This document shows positions 1 to 12,461 of a stretch of DNA of 64,000 nucleotides, in pieces. Source of the DNA: Rhabditoides inermis (lineage: Eukaryota > Nematoda > Chromadorea > Rhabditida > Rhabditidae); contig CAWZYM010000006.1 in the NCBI GenBank assembly GCA_963966185.1, positions 514,001 through 578,000 of the forward strand, written 5' to 3'. Positions within the stretch are counted from its first letter, which is position 1. Each line of letters opens with the position of its first letter. Under the pieces are notes generated by a model. It was not told the DNA's origin. It saw only the letters and a program-made list of their open reading frames with translations, and did no database searches. Made by a program: the position numbers and the translations under genes.

Positions 1-853
1 AAGAGGCACAATCTCAATGTGCTCAAGGTACTGTAGGGGTACTGTAGGAGTAGAGTAGGTTACTGTATTACCGTATTCAGGACGCGCCGGCGACGTTCAA
101 CAGTTATCCGACGGACGCGACTCCCTTGTACTGGTCCCTGCCCAAGTTGATGCTGGGAGACCGGACGACGAGCTACAATGGATTCCTGCGATTCAAGGTA
201 CGGTAAATGGTAGATCATTAGAGTGGTAGATCAGAGAAGGTAGATCAGTATATTAGTAGATCAGTAGATTAGTAGATCAGTAGTTAAGTTGAATGGTAGA
301 TCAACCCTGCCTTTTCAGATCTGGAACGAGGACAACCGTCGCGCCATCTTTGGTGTCCGCCCCGATCCTCAGTACTTCCGCTACTTCCCGCAGGTATATC
401 GATTGATTCTGGTAGATCGGTGATATTGATTGATTCCAGGTGGTGCTGGTGGGAAACAACCGCATCGAGCTCGAGCATATTCCTATGGAGATCATGGAGG
501 ACGGCAAGTACAAGGTAGGTCAATTGAATTATCGATTAATTTGGGTAGATCAATATCGATTGATTTCCAGATTCGCCTTCACGAGTCGTCGTTCCGCAGC
601 CGTGTCTCTCCGGAAATCGCCGTCTCCCGCAGACAGATGATGGTCGCGCTGCAGAACCTGCAGGTGCGATCGTTAATCTATAAGTCGATAATCGATAAAT
701 CAATAATCGATCGATGTTCAGGCAGTGTACATCCGTGGCAGCTACAACTACCCCGCGAGAGACGATGCGATTAGACTACAGGAGGTGTCGCTTGACGTCG
801 CCGTGGCAGACTCTGCTGCTGGATCGCCCGCGATTGGTACGCTCTCTCTCTCC

Positions 854-887
<34 letters not shown>

Positions 888-2558
888 TCGTAGTTCTAGT
901 AGTGACCGTTCTAGGCGTGGAGCGCTGCACGGACTGTCCGCAGGGCTACTCGGGTCTGTCGTGTCAGGACCCGGCCGAGGGCTACTGTAGGAAGCGCCAG
1001 CGGGACTATCTCAACAGCGTTGCGGAGCTCGCGCCGGTCGGTTGGAGCGAGCCGTGCATGTGCCACGGACACTCCACCACCTGCGAGGTGGGTTTGTTTA
1101 CTTATTCGACTGATTTGTTGTTGTTTACTATTTACTTGGGTTGTTTACAGGCCGAGTCGTGCATGTGCAAGGACTGCCAGCACAACACGATGGGTGATTT
1201 CTGCGAGCTGTGCCAGCCGGGATATATTGGCGACGCGCGGAATGGGGGTGTTTCCGCTTGTACCAAGGTATGAGAGAGAGGGTCGATGACGTCATCTCAT
1301 TTGCATATATTCAGTGCGCCTGTCCGACCGTCGAGAACTCTTTCTCCGACAGCTGCAAGGCGGTCGAGTACGGTAGGGGCTACGTGTGCGACGCGTGCCG
1401 ACCTGGATACACGGGACAGTACTGCGAGAGGTGCGTGACGTCACTTCTGGTCACTTCCGGTCACATCTCATATGACGTCATTCCAGCTGTATGCCGGGCT
1501 ATTTTGGCGATCCCACGACGGCGGGTGGTTTCTGCGAGGCGTGCGACTGTCACGCCGATGGGTCCATTGACAACACGTGCGATCCGGTGACAGGTGGGCG
1601 GAGCCTGAAGGGGCGGGGCTAAGATGGCTTTTTGCAGGGCAGTGCAAGTGCCGGCCGGGAGTGACTGGGCGGGACTGCAGCCGCTGTCAGGCCAGGCATG
1701 CGTTCATCCGCGGACAGTGCACCTGTGAGTCGATCGATAATCAATCAATACTCTTTCATATATCTCTTTTCCTCTCTCTCCCTCTCTCTCTCTCTTTCTC
1801 TTTCTCTCCCTATCTCTCTCTCGCTCTCTCTATCTATCTCTCTCTATCTCTCTCAACTCTCTGTTTCAGCGTGCGACCAGGGCTGCTACCTTCCTCTGAT
1901 GCAGGCCGTTGATGCTCTCGAAGTAACCCTGGCCGAGCAGGACTTCTCCAACCTCCGCCCCGTGCCCTGGAAGAGAGTGGGAAGAATCGGCAACGACAGC
2001 ATGCGTGAGTTGAATCTATTTTGATACGGGTATCGATTTTGCTGGTGCGAAACAACCGCATAGAGCTCGAGCGATTTTTTTTTGAAAAATTTTGATGACG
2101 TTTTGCTCCAAAACATTTTGCACCGGGCGGGATTCGAACCCGCGTGAGGTTTCCCCCGGAGATCCAAACTCCTCCTGCCTTGACCACTCGGCCACCGGTA
2201 CGAGAGGCTGAATAGGCGGGGTGGGTGATGATTGAGAAATAGTGGATGACGTCATTGTATGCGCTGTGAGGGTGAGTCATAGTCACTCAAAACATGTGGA
2301 CACATTGAGAGAGCAACATTATGTGATCAAAGTGTGAATTGAGATGTTTATTCATATTTTTTTCTTGCAGTCCTTCTGGACTTCATCTCCACGCTGGTGC
2401 CGGAGTCGGAGGGGCAGTCGCAGAACTTCAACATTGAGAGGGACAGCCGGCACGCGAAGGAGGCGGCCGCGGTCGTCGATGAAGCGTTATTCCAGCTGGA
2501 GAGGGCGAACAAGAGCAGCCACTCGCTGGCGCTGTTCCAAGCCAAGGTAGGATCTCTA

Positions 2559-2604
<46 letters not shown>

Positions 2605-3956
2605 ACTCTCTCTCTCTCTCTCTCTCTGTCTCACCCACGCTCTTTAGGTTGACGAGCTGCTGAAGACTGTGCAGTCGGACTACGCGACCGCCTTCAACAC
2701 GACCAACTTCCTCCGCCACTTTACCCAATGGGGCGGGGCGTCGGTGGGCGGGGCGACCTTGGACTCGTGGCTGATGGAGGCCGAGGCGCACAGGGAGGGC
2801 ACGGTCGAGAGGGGAGAGTACATCGAGAAGCGGCATGGCAGGGCGCAGAACCAGCACGAGTGAGTTGGGATTACGGTAAAACTACTGTAGTGAGTACCGT
2901 AACCCTATAATTACTGTACTTACCGTATGTCCAGGATGGCCGAGGAGCTGCTGAAGAAGGTGTTCGCCAACAAGCTCAACGACACGAGCTTTGAGCTGCT
3001 TAACAAGAGGTGAGAGTGGGATGTACGATCGATAATCAATCGATAATCGATATCAGGTACGACGAGTTCGAGTCGTGGATGGAGGCGTATCGAGCGACGA
3101 TCTACGACGAGGCGAGGAAGGACACTGTGGAGGCGGAGAGAATGAGTGGAATCGTCGGAAAAAGGATCGGAAGGTAGCGAGAGAGGAGAGAGGAGAGAGA
3201 GAGAGAGGAAGAGCGAGGGAGAGCGAGGGAGAGCGAGGGAGAGCGAGCGGGGGAGAGAGAGGAGAGAGAGAGAGAGAGAGCACACGAATCTCTTCCAGAT
3301 ACAAGGACGTTGTGGCCGACATCGAGAAGGCCAAGGCGGAAGGCGAGGACGCGCTCAACGCCGCGCGCGAGGCAGTCGAGCTGGCCAAGGTGGGCGGAGT
3401 CTCGAGGGGCGGGGCTTGGTACATCCTGATTCAGGGCGAGGAGCTGATCAACATGTTCGACGACCACACAGCGATCAAGGACGTTCTTCTGGACCAGGCC
3501 GCCAATGGCAGTGCCATGTGCCGGGATGACGCGAATAGGTAAATATCGATTGATCGATATTGATTGATTATCGATTGGTTCAGGTACGCGCAGCTGATCG
3601 ACGAATACGAGGAGCAGTTTGTGCTGCCAGCGACGAGGCACGCGGAGGTGCTAGAGAGTGAGTGATCAGTTTGTCAGTTGATCAGTTTATTAGAAGATCA
3701 GTTGATCAGTTGATTAGAATATCGATTGATCAGTTGATCAGTTGATCAGTTGATAACGTCCTCTATTCAGCCGAGGCGGACCGGCTCGAATCGATCTTCT
3801 CTTCGGCAAAGACGGAGGCGGCCGATCCGATTGCTGCGGCAGCTGCGTATAAGGACATTGTCGATGCCATGGTCAACGCCAGCAATGCTGCCACTGGAGC
3901 AGAGGTATGGAGAGAGGGAGAGAGAGAGAGAGAGATAGAGAGATAGAGAGAGAGCG

Positions 3957-3993
<37 letters not shown>

Positions 3994-4008
3994 TAGAGAG
4001 AGAGCGAG

Positions 4009-4049
<41 letters not shown>

Positions 4050-4221
4050 ATCACGTCAGGGCGCCGCTGAGGACGCCTTCTCGGTGGTCGACCCCACGTC
4101 GGCATCTTCGATGCTGACGGAAGTGCACGACTCTCTGGAATCGAGCGAGCAGCTGAATGAGAAGGCCAAGACACAGAAAGAGGACTGGGACCGGGAGGGA
4201 GTCGACGATGTTGATACGCTG

Positions 4222-4292
<71 letters not shown>

Positions 4293-7048
4293 GATTATCT
4301 ACACAAAAATGTCTCCGGAAGCGTACGAAAAAGGATCCGGAAGCGATTTCGAAAAGGTTCAAATCAAAAGGTGTCAAATCAAATGTTCATTCGCAATCGC
4401 CAACGTGATCAGGACACGTACACAAAAGGTGCACAGATATACAAAGGCATTCCAAAGTGTTCGGGGGGTATTCGAGACTGTTTTAAAAAGACTGGCAATT
4501 ATGCGAATGAGTTCAGGGAGCGCCTCGCTTTCGTCAACGAGCAGAACATTGACACGATCCGCCGGAACGATGTGGTGAAGAGTGAGTCGATCGATAATCA
4601 TTCAACCAAACAATAATCAATAAATCGATGCTTGCAGATCAATGGTCCAAGTTCGACGATCATCACGATCGAATGGCGGGCGTGCAGGCGGCAGCGCGAG
4701 AGGCCGAGGAGCGAGCCACTGGTGAGTACGGTAGACGCTGAGGATACTGTAGTAGGATACTAGGATACTGTAGTCTGTGAGTTACCGTATACCTTCCAGA
4801 AGCGAAGAAGACTGCGGATCGACTGAAGGAGGAGGCGGAGACGATTGGAAAGAGGCTCTCTTCCGTCGAGGACGCTGCCGGAGCCGGCATCAGGGACGAA
4901 CTCGAGAAGGTACGGTAGTGTGGACTGGATACGGTAGTTCTGGGTACGATACTTCATTTTTATTAATAAATTAGGTGCGCGCCGCTCGCATGGAGCTGGA
5001 GAAGACGGAGAAGTCGCTGGCGAACGCCGATCAGGTACGATTATCGATTAGTCATTGATTTATCGATTGATCTGCAGACTGCCGCGGCGAACATCGATCG
5101 AGCGGCCAAGGTGCGCGCCACTCTGGACAGTCTCAAGGAGCGCGTGAACGAGGCTCGCGAGAAGGCCCAGCAGGTACGGTAGAAGGAGGTTACGGTAGCT
5201 GCTTGGGCTACTGTACTTTGAATTGCAGATCCGGCTGTCTCTTCGATCGGACGAGCGCGGCGAGTGCAAGAGACAGTTCCTCTCGCCAGCCCAGCCCTCT
5301 CCGTCCAACCACATCTCGGTCCGATTCCGACCACTCAGGTACGGTAGAGTACTGTAGGTACGGTACATGTATTGATTGATTCAGGAACGTGCCCGACTCT
5401 GTTGTTTATGTCACTGCTACGAAACAGCGCCGTACTGTGCCCAGCGAGTATCTCGCTCTCGAGGTGAGTTGCCTGGGTAGATCAGGAAGTATTGATTGAT
5501 TTGGTAGATCAGTGATTATCGATTTCTGTTCAGATCAAGGACAAGCGCGTGGTTGTTCACTGGAACATTGGAGGCGGCAAGAAGATGGCTACCAACGCCC
5601 ATCCCATCCACTTTGTCCCGCAGAACGACGCCAACACATGGTACGGTAGTTTTGAAAAGATTACTGTAGCTCGAAATTACCGTAATTGCTTTGTAGGTAT
5701 CACTTTGACGTGGAGCGGAACGGCAACGCGGTGCGGCTCACGGTAACGCTCAAGGAGAGCCGTGGCGGAGAGGGTTCGTCTATCTATCTATCTCTCCTCT
5801 CTCTCTCCTCTCTCTCTCTCTGTCTCACCCTCTCACACCCTCTCTCTCTCTCTCTCTTCTCTCGCTCTCTCCCCTCTCACCCTCGCCCTCTTTCAGCCCC
5901 CGCAGACCGCACCGACCCGGTCACAGTGTTCGTTGGCTCGTCGGACGGCGAGAAGGATTCGGTGTTCAACACGGTCCCCGGCGAGACGATGCTCGCCACG
6001 GGCGTCGACCAGGCACTGGCGGCTGAGATTGGATTGTCCACCAACACGGTACGTGACGTCATCTGGTTATCGATGACGTCATATCTTCGTACCTTGACGT
6101 CATACCTTCATGACGTCATCCCTTCAGATGCGCGGCACTCTGGGTGAGCTGGCGGTCGACGGCCGACCGATCTCGCTCTGGGCATTCTCGCAGTCGGCGG
6201 CTGATGGATGCGAGGGTGCGGTCGCACCCACGCAGACACAACAGAGGGGACACTCGTTCCGGTGAGTGTGACGTCACTGATGACGTCATGGAATCAATCA
6301 ATTAATCGTTTGATGCTAGACACATCTTAGATGCTAGATACATCTTAGATGCTAGACACATTAGGGGCGGCGCGCAGCGCCGTTCGTTTGTTTTGATCTT
6401 TGGCGCGCGCAGTCTTAGAATGACTACGATGACGTTAGCCCATAAGATCTTGGCCGGTTTGCTTCCTATCCTACCATTGTGATTGTGATATTCAGCATAT
6501 AGTTCTATGCTCGCAATAAGTTGCGCGCGATGGGGTAGATCAGAAGAAGACGGAGAGTCTGCTCTCGGCAATAGCGCGCGGTTATGGCACCGTATTTCGT
6601 ACAGCATAGCAAGCGGGGTAGATCGAAAACTATCGCTCTGGCGCAGACTATATAACGATTCCGGATAAACACTGGACGTTTCAGGGACGGCTTCGCGCTG
6701 GTGCGCCTGCCTGTGAGCGAGCGCACGGTGAGCGCGATCACGGTGCAGTTCGCGACCTACTCGAGGGACGGTATACTGTACTTCCGCGGACAACACGGAA
6801 GGGACGACTTTGTCGCGCTGCAGCTCAAGGACGGATTCGTCGAATTCAAGGTGATTGATTGATTTGGATTATTGATTAATGAGTAGTGATGATATCGATT
6901 AGATTGTTGAATGATGATTCTGATTAGATCAACCTGGGCGGTGGCTCGTTTGCGGAGTTGCGCTCGAAGAAGACGTACGCCGATGGAAAGGAGCACACGG
7001 TCAAGGCGATCCGCAACGACGCCGGTATTCATCTGCAGGTGAGGAGAA

Positions 7049-7088
<40 letters not shown>

Positions 7089-8185
7089 AGGGAAGAGAGA
7101 GAGAGAGAATGACGTCATTCAGGTCGATTCTGACGCGGACCGCTTCTCGACTGTGATCCCCGGAGAGAACACTGCTTTGAACATTGACGGCGACGATCAC
7201 TATGTGGGCGGAGTGCCGCCGGAGATGCCCACCCAGCACTACGACAAGTGAGTGGGCGGAGTCTGCGGGGGCGGAGCCTAGTCATAATTTCGACGTCAAC
7301 ATTCCCCATTCAGATTCGCCCTCAACTGGCGCGGCTTCCACGGCTGTATTTCGTCTGTGAAGCCGTCTCAGGTATGGTTGATTCATAATTATTTTACCGA
7401 AAACTGTCACTCTCTTCAAACTGCTTTCCAACGACTTGCCTTTCAAACTATCTCCGAGTATTTTCAAACTGCTCAGGCTTGATATCCTAGAAATTATCAG
7501 TAATGTCGTACTACTGCATTAACATAGTAACACAGCAATCACATAGTAATGGCATAACAATATAGTAATAGTAATGTCATAGGTGTCGGATCTGGAGTCA
7601 GTCAAGTCACCACCCAGTCAAATTTGTATCATTGTCATCATAGAAGTGCTTTTCAGTGATAATGTACTCTGAGTGATGCTGTATGATACTACAGGTGGCG
7701 GACCTGGACCTGGACCACCCGGTGCGCTCTCTGCGCCGCGAGCCGGGCTGCTCGATGCACGGCGACCGACTCTCGCCCGCCCAGTCAGTCGTCGGATTCG
7801 CCCGGCCCGGATACGTCCTCACCCGCGGAGTCGCCGTCGACAACAACGCCACGTGGGTGGTCTTTTGTTTGTTTGTTTGTTTGCGTTGTTTACCTGTTTG
7901 TTTGCGTTGTTTACCTGTTTCTTTACGTTGTTTACCCGTTTGTTTACAGGCTAGCGTTCTCGTTCCGCACCAAGGAGGAGAATGGCACGCTCGTCTTCCA
8001 GTCGAGTCGGCTCGGCGCGATTCCCAGGAAGCAGCGCGCTGCCGCCGAGGACGGCGGAAAGGTAGGGGGCGGAGCTGGAGAGGGCGGAGCCTAACTGGAG
8101 CTTCTCAGGGCTACATGGCGTTCTACCTCTACCGCGGATTCCTCGTGCTGCACTTTGGCAAGGACGCTTCGACTAGGACTGAGGT

Positions 8186-8228
<43 letters not shown>

Positions 8229-8750
8229 AGAGAGAGAGAGAGAGCAGAGAGAGAGAGAGAGCAGAGACAGACATACAAATTGAAGGTGGCCACTATCCGC
8301 TCGTCAGCCATGTACAACGACGGTCGCGTGCACAGCGTGGTGATGAGCCGCATGGGCGCAGAGTGAGTATCGATTGATTTATTGATTTATTTATTATCGA
8401 TCACTTTCACACAGCGCGTAGCCCTCGTGGCTTACCGTATGCACGTGTTGTATAATCAGAATATAGCTATTCTGGATATGGTATTGATTGATTATCGATT
8501 TATTGATTGATCGATTTGCAGCATCCGCCTGCGCGTCGACGATCGTGAGGTGGGCGAGGCGGCTCAGCTGGGTGACGAGTCCCCCGTCGGATCCGCGTCC
8601 AGTCAGCTGTTCATCGGAGGATTCCCCGACAGGTAGAGAGAGAGAGAGAGATAGAGAGATAGAGAGATAGAGAAATAGAGAAATAGAGAGAGATAGAGAT
8701 AGAGATAGAGAGAGATAGAGGGAGATAGAGAGAGAGAGAGAGAGAAAGAG

Positions 8751-8781
<31 letters not shown>

Positions 8782-11595
8782 GAAATTGAGAGAGAGAGAG
8801 GGAGAGAGATGACATCGTTTAGGTCCACTCCTCCGTCCGACGAGATCCCGTCCACTGTGCCGCTGATCGGTTGCATCGCCGATCTCTACCTCAACTACAA
8901 GTGAGTGATACTGTAGTACTTGGGTTACGGTAGAATTACTGTAAAGGAGTACTACTGTATATGGTTACGGTACTGTGATTTTGTATTCACATCCTGTTTC
9001 AGGCGCGTCCCGCTGATTCCCGAAGAGCACGTGGCGCAGATTGGCAGCTGCGCGATGAACCAGCCCGTCTACAGTATACCAGGTACCGTACCGTACCCTC
9101 TATCCTATGTACAGTATCCTCATCCCCACCGTATCCCTTTCGCTACTCTACCCCGCTACCGCTTGCTGCCCCGTTTCAGAGGAGGTGCTCGAGGAGGATG
9201 GAGCCGTAGTCAGTCACCGAAAGAACAGCCGCCTTCACATAGACGACGACCTACTGCCAATGAACAGAGACTACTACGGTAAGCAGTCTGCGCTTGTGTG
9301 CTTTGTCGGGTGCTTTGTTGTGCTTTGTGTTTTGCTCATGTTGTGTTTTGTGTTTCAGACTTGGAGCCGGAGACGCCAAAGGTTGTGCCGCAGATCGCGC
9401 AATGCGCGCAGTTCTCGCCAGCTTCGAGGGATGGAGAGGGAGCAGTGCGATACGGTAAGGGGATCTCTCTCTCCCTCTTTCTCTCACTCTCCCTCTCTCT
9501 CTCTTTCCCCCCTTTCCTCTCTCCCTCTCTCTTTCTCTCTCTCTTTCTCTCTCTTTCTCTCTCTCTCCTTTCCCCTTTCCTCTCCCCCCCCCCTCTCCCT
9601 CTCTAACCACTGCCTCTCAGGTATCTCGAAGAGCAGTCACTCTCGCGTCAACTTTGCCGAATCGGCCGTCCCGAACGTCACCTCCTTCTCCCTTTCCTTC
9701 TCGCTGCGAACAGAGAAGACCGACGGCATGCTGTGGGTGTGGGCCAACTACAAGAGCTACACGCGCTACTTTTTCCTCGACGTCATCGACGGATACGTCA
9801 CCCTGGAGGTACGTCGTGACGTCATCGGTGACGTCATCACCGTCTCTTGCAGGTGAAGGGTCACAAGCAGCCGAAGACGGTGCAGGTGCTGGAGCGCCGA
9901 GTGAACGACGGACACTGGCACAACGTGCGACTCGTCAAGAACGACAGAGATATCGAGCTGCAGGTGGGGATTTATCGATTGATTATCGATTTATCGATTG
10001 CTCACAGGTGGACGAGCTGCCGGCGGTGCGAATGCTCGACTCTCCCGCGCCCAAGGTGATGAAGCGGCGCATGTACATCGGAGGAGTGATCAGCAAGCAC
10101 AGGTAAATCAATCGATAATATGATATTCTTTATCTGTCAAGGGATTATAGCGACACAGTAACACAACCGGAAATGTACAGTGTGGCAAATAATGAGCTGA
10201 CTAATCAATCAATCAAAATCAATTTATCAATATCGCTCGATTGCAGGCAGACGTTCAATCTGACGCGGTCGGGGCTGGACGGTTGCATGCGCGACTTGAG
10301 TGTGAACGGGAAAGCAGTGGGTGCACTGGACGGGGATGAAACGAGCAGGGATGTCGTTCCTTGTGGAAGACCCAGCAAGGACTGCTACGCGCACGACGGA
10401 GGATTCGCCGTGTTTGGTGAGTGCCAGTGATAATCAATCAATCAATCGTATGTTAACTAGTGATGACGTCATTATCTCGTTTAGATGGTCTGGGCAAGTT
10501 TGGCAAGGCGGGCGCTCTGCCCAAGGACGTGGACATCTCGCTGGAGTTCCGGAATGTTCGCAGGAACGGAACGATCATCGCCATTCTGTCGACACAGAAG
10601 CCCGACTCGGCGAGGATATCTGCTCAGTTGGTGGCCGGACATGTGAGTGAAGGGAGGGAGAAGGGGGGGGGAGAGAGATGGGGAGAGGGAGAGAGAGAGG
10701 CAGAGAGATGGGGAGAGGGAGAGAGAGGGAGAGAGAGATGGGGAGAGGGAGAGAGAGAGAGAGAGAGAGAGGCAGAGAGAGGGAGAGAAAGAGATGGGGA
10801 GAGGCAGAGAGAGAGAGGGGAGAGAGAGAGAGGGAGAGAGAGCATGACGTCATTTCAGGTCATGGTGTCGGTGGTCCATTCTGCTTCGGGCAAGGAGGTA
10901 CGGGACACCCTCGGCGGCCCGCATCTCTGCGACGGCGCGTGGCACCGCCTGCGACTCCATCTAGATGACCACACACTGACCGTGGAGGTCGACGAGGTAC
11001 GGTAGGGGGTACTGTAGGGGGTACTGTAGGTGTTTCAGTGTTACTGTAGAGTACTATAGGGTTTGGGGGACGATATATTATACATTCATAGTGGAATCAA
11101 ATGACATGATCAATGGTATTTACTGTTTCAGTAAAGCTGTACAGTACGATTGGAATTAAACAATACTGTGGGGTTACTGTATTCTATATATTTCAGTTGA
11201 AACACGACATGCAGATCGGTTTGGCTTCTGCGGCGCGACAGCTCTATTTTAACATGCCAGTGCACATTGGAGGAGTGCCCGGTGAGTTTTTTTTTATATT
11301 GCATTTTTGTCGTTTACTACTGTTTCCTTCGGCATTTCGAGACGCTGACTTATAATCAAATCAAATATTTCTCCAGAATCGCATTTTCATGTGTTACATA
11401 TAGCATGAGAGGTGTACATATAGCATGCATGATAGGCTGACTTATAACTGTCTCTTTTCAGCGCCAGTGGCAGAGAAGCTGGGCATGACGTCACTCGTCG
11501 GCTGCTACCGTAACCTGCACCTCTCCGGCCGGCCCGTCTACTTCGAGAAGGCTCTCAAGACGAACAAGCTCATCGTAGATGGATGTCCTCTTTAG
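1..11595 (+). CDS. laminin subunit alpha, 3' part (5' end outside window)
   Basis: Secreted basement-membrane chain that joins beta and gamma chains in a trimer. Reading from the left edge the exons encode, in order: the end of a laminin IV domain (about 81-830), cysteine-rich laminin EGF repeats (about 920-1740), a long alpha-helical coiled-coil region (about 1870-5340) opening with a Cys-x3-Cys pair (CDQGC) where chains are disulfide linked, then five laminin G domains (LG1 about 5229-6262, LG2 6684-7740, LG3 7780-9060, LG4 9620-10430, LG5 10485-11590) with an acidic/basic linker between LG3 and LG4. The G domains identify an alpha chain rather than beta or gamma. More than 35 short introns interrupt it. 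Stop TAG at 11593; AATAAA at 11746. Nematodes have two alpha chains (epi-1, lam-3). Neighbouring genes resemble C. elegans chromosome I genes, which from memory favours lam-3, but I cannot decide from the sequence. Confidence 0.93.
2040..2073 (+). repeat. 34-bp near-copy of a laminin exon inside a laminin intron
   Basis: Bases 2040-2073 match coding bases 444-477 of the laminin IV exon at 32 of 34 positions. The copy is followed by T-rich sequence and then the antisense tRNA. It carries no splice sites or open frame of its own and looks like a short duplicated fragment. Confidence 0.75.
2122..2202 (-). tRNA. class II (long variable arm) tRNA, anticodon ambiguous (UUG or UGG)
   Basis: Read on the minus strand there is a 7-bp acceptor stem (GTACCGG with CCGGTGC, one wobble), a D arm GCC...GGC with A-box sequence, an anticodon stem GGAGG/TCTCC, a variable arm stem GGGG/CCTC with loop GAAA, a T arm GCGGG-TTCGAAT-CCCGC, and A as discriminator base. 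A TTTT terminator follows (AAAA at 2110-2113 on the plus strand). The long variable arm and A73 are Leu-like. The anticodon loop is 8 nt (AGTTTGGA), so the anticodon reads TTG or TGG, which would mean Gln or Pro codons. It lies antisense inside a laminin intron. Confidence 0.85.
3908..4048. repeat. (GA)n-rich intron of the laminin gene
   Basis: About 140 bp of GAGA interspersed with GATA, from a splice donor directly to a CAG acceptor. Comparable GA or CT blocks fill laminin introns at about 840-895, 1760-1858, 2558-2634, 3177-3290, 5770-5892, 7045-7108, 8188-8266 and 9463-9606. Confidence 0.9.
4225..4290. repeat. (GT)n microsatellite starting at a splice donor
   Basis: Over 30 uninterrupted TG units follow directly after the exon end CTGAG, so the donor GT is the first unit of the array. 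The rest of the intron, to the acceptor near 4517, holds non-coding sequence. Confidence 0.9.
6494..6665 (+). repeat. dispersed repeat family A, copy 1 (laminin intron)
   Basis: About 170 bp with high similarity to 18597-18775 in an intron of the kinase gene, in the same orientation. Shared words include GCAATAAGTTGCGCG, CTCGGCAATAGCGCGC and GGTTATGGCACCGTATTTCG. No reading frame is kept, so it is a non-coding repeat. Confidence 0.8.
8634..8812. repeat. (GA)n/(GAAA)n intron of the laminin gene
   Basis: Purine-only stretch of about 180 bp made of GAGA, GATA and GAAAGAAA units, filling the intron almost completely between the donor at 8633 and the acceptor near 8821. Confidence 0.9.
10655..10842. 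repeat. (GA)n/(GGGGAGAG)n intron of the laminin gene
   Basis: Purine-only stretch with a recurring unit close to GAGATGGGGAGAGGGAGAGA. It ends in a TGACGTCAT palindrome immediately before the CAG acceptor at about 10858. Confidence 0.9.
11356..11415 (+). repeat. dispersed repeat family C, copy in laminin gene
   Basis: Same sequence block as 52159-52215, followed by two ACATATAGCATG units. It lies in the last laminin intron. Confidence 0.75.
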
Positions 11596-12163
11596 ATGAC
11601 GTCATGGCTCGTTTTAGTTTTATATTCATACGATTTTAACAGATCTGTTTGCAGTTTTATTCACTTGTGTGTATGTGCCTTTTCACATCTAATGTGACCT
11701 TATTTATAACTTATGATGATAATAATAATAATTTGTATGGATTTGAATAAAGATTGTATGAAAGAAAATCTGGAAATGAATGAACAATGTTGAAAAACAT
11801 GAGTTGTAATGCAAGTATTGCACGTCGGTTGCATTGTCATGGTTGTAGGAAGTGTAGGAAGTGTAGGAAGTGTAACGCAATAGTCGCCCCTCTCTATTGT
11901 GCCGGCTCGCTACCTGAGCACTCAGCTGTCTGTGATATCGATCGAATCAGTGTTGAGGGGAGACATGAAAGAAGAAAGAAACGCCCACATGCAACAACAT
12001 TATGCTGTGAGAATGGGGCTAGGTGCATTCCAACATTCTATACTCGTGCGAATTTGAACTTTTTAAATTATTTGCCCATGAAATTCCAATTCTATTCGCT
12101 ATTGCCCATGAACCAACTTTTTTATTGGGCTGTCAGATGTGTCTCTATTGAGCACTACAATCG

Positions 12164-12214
<51 letters not shown>

Positions 12215-12461
12215 ACTCTAACTCGATGAGTCACATAATAGCATGTGGAAACGAAAACAGAATGACTCGCATCGTCATTCTCCGATTTCTCGCTCTCATT
12301 TAGTTCTCTGATTCGATTTAGAAATCAATTTGATTCCGAAATCCTGTTCTGTCCATTTTCTGTTTTCGAGTTATTTGTTATTGGATGATTGGATGGTTAT
12401 TTTACTTGTTTCTATTTTTTCGTTACACAAATAACGTACATTGTGTTTTGGTGTTTTCAGT
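11596..12461. other. intergenic: laminin 3' UTR and upstream region of the secreted gene
   Basis: Contains a TGACGTCAT palindrome right after the laminin stop, the laminin AATAAA at 11746, a short tandem GTAGGAAGT run near 11850 and a (CT)n tract at about 12168-12212. A TTTTCAG acceptor ends at 12460, directly before the next start codon. I see no further gene. Confidence 0.6.

Noticed and set aside
4084..4616. ORFs with poly(Val-Cys) and following text across the (GT)n region
   Set aside because: The exon ends at the GT array and resumes at about 4518 in the laminin frame; the ORF between is intron sequence.
1..11595. Perlecan or agrin instead of laminin alpha
   Set aside because: The order laminin IV, laminin EGF, long coiled coil, five G domains is specific to laminin alpha; no Ig, LDL-receptor or SEA domains are seen.
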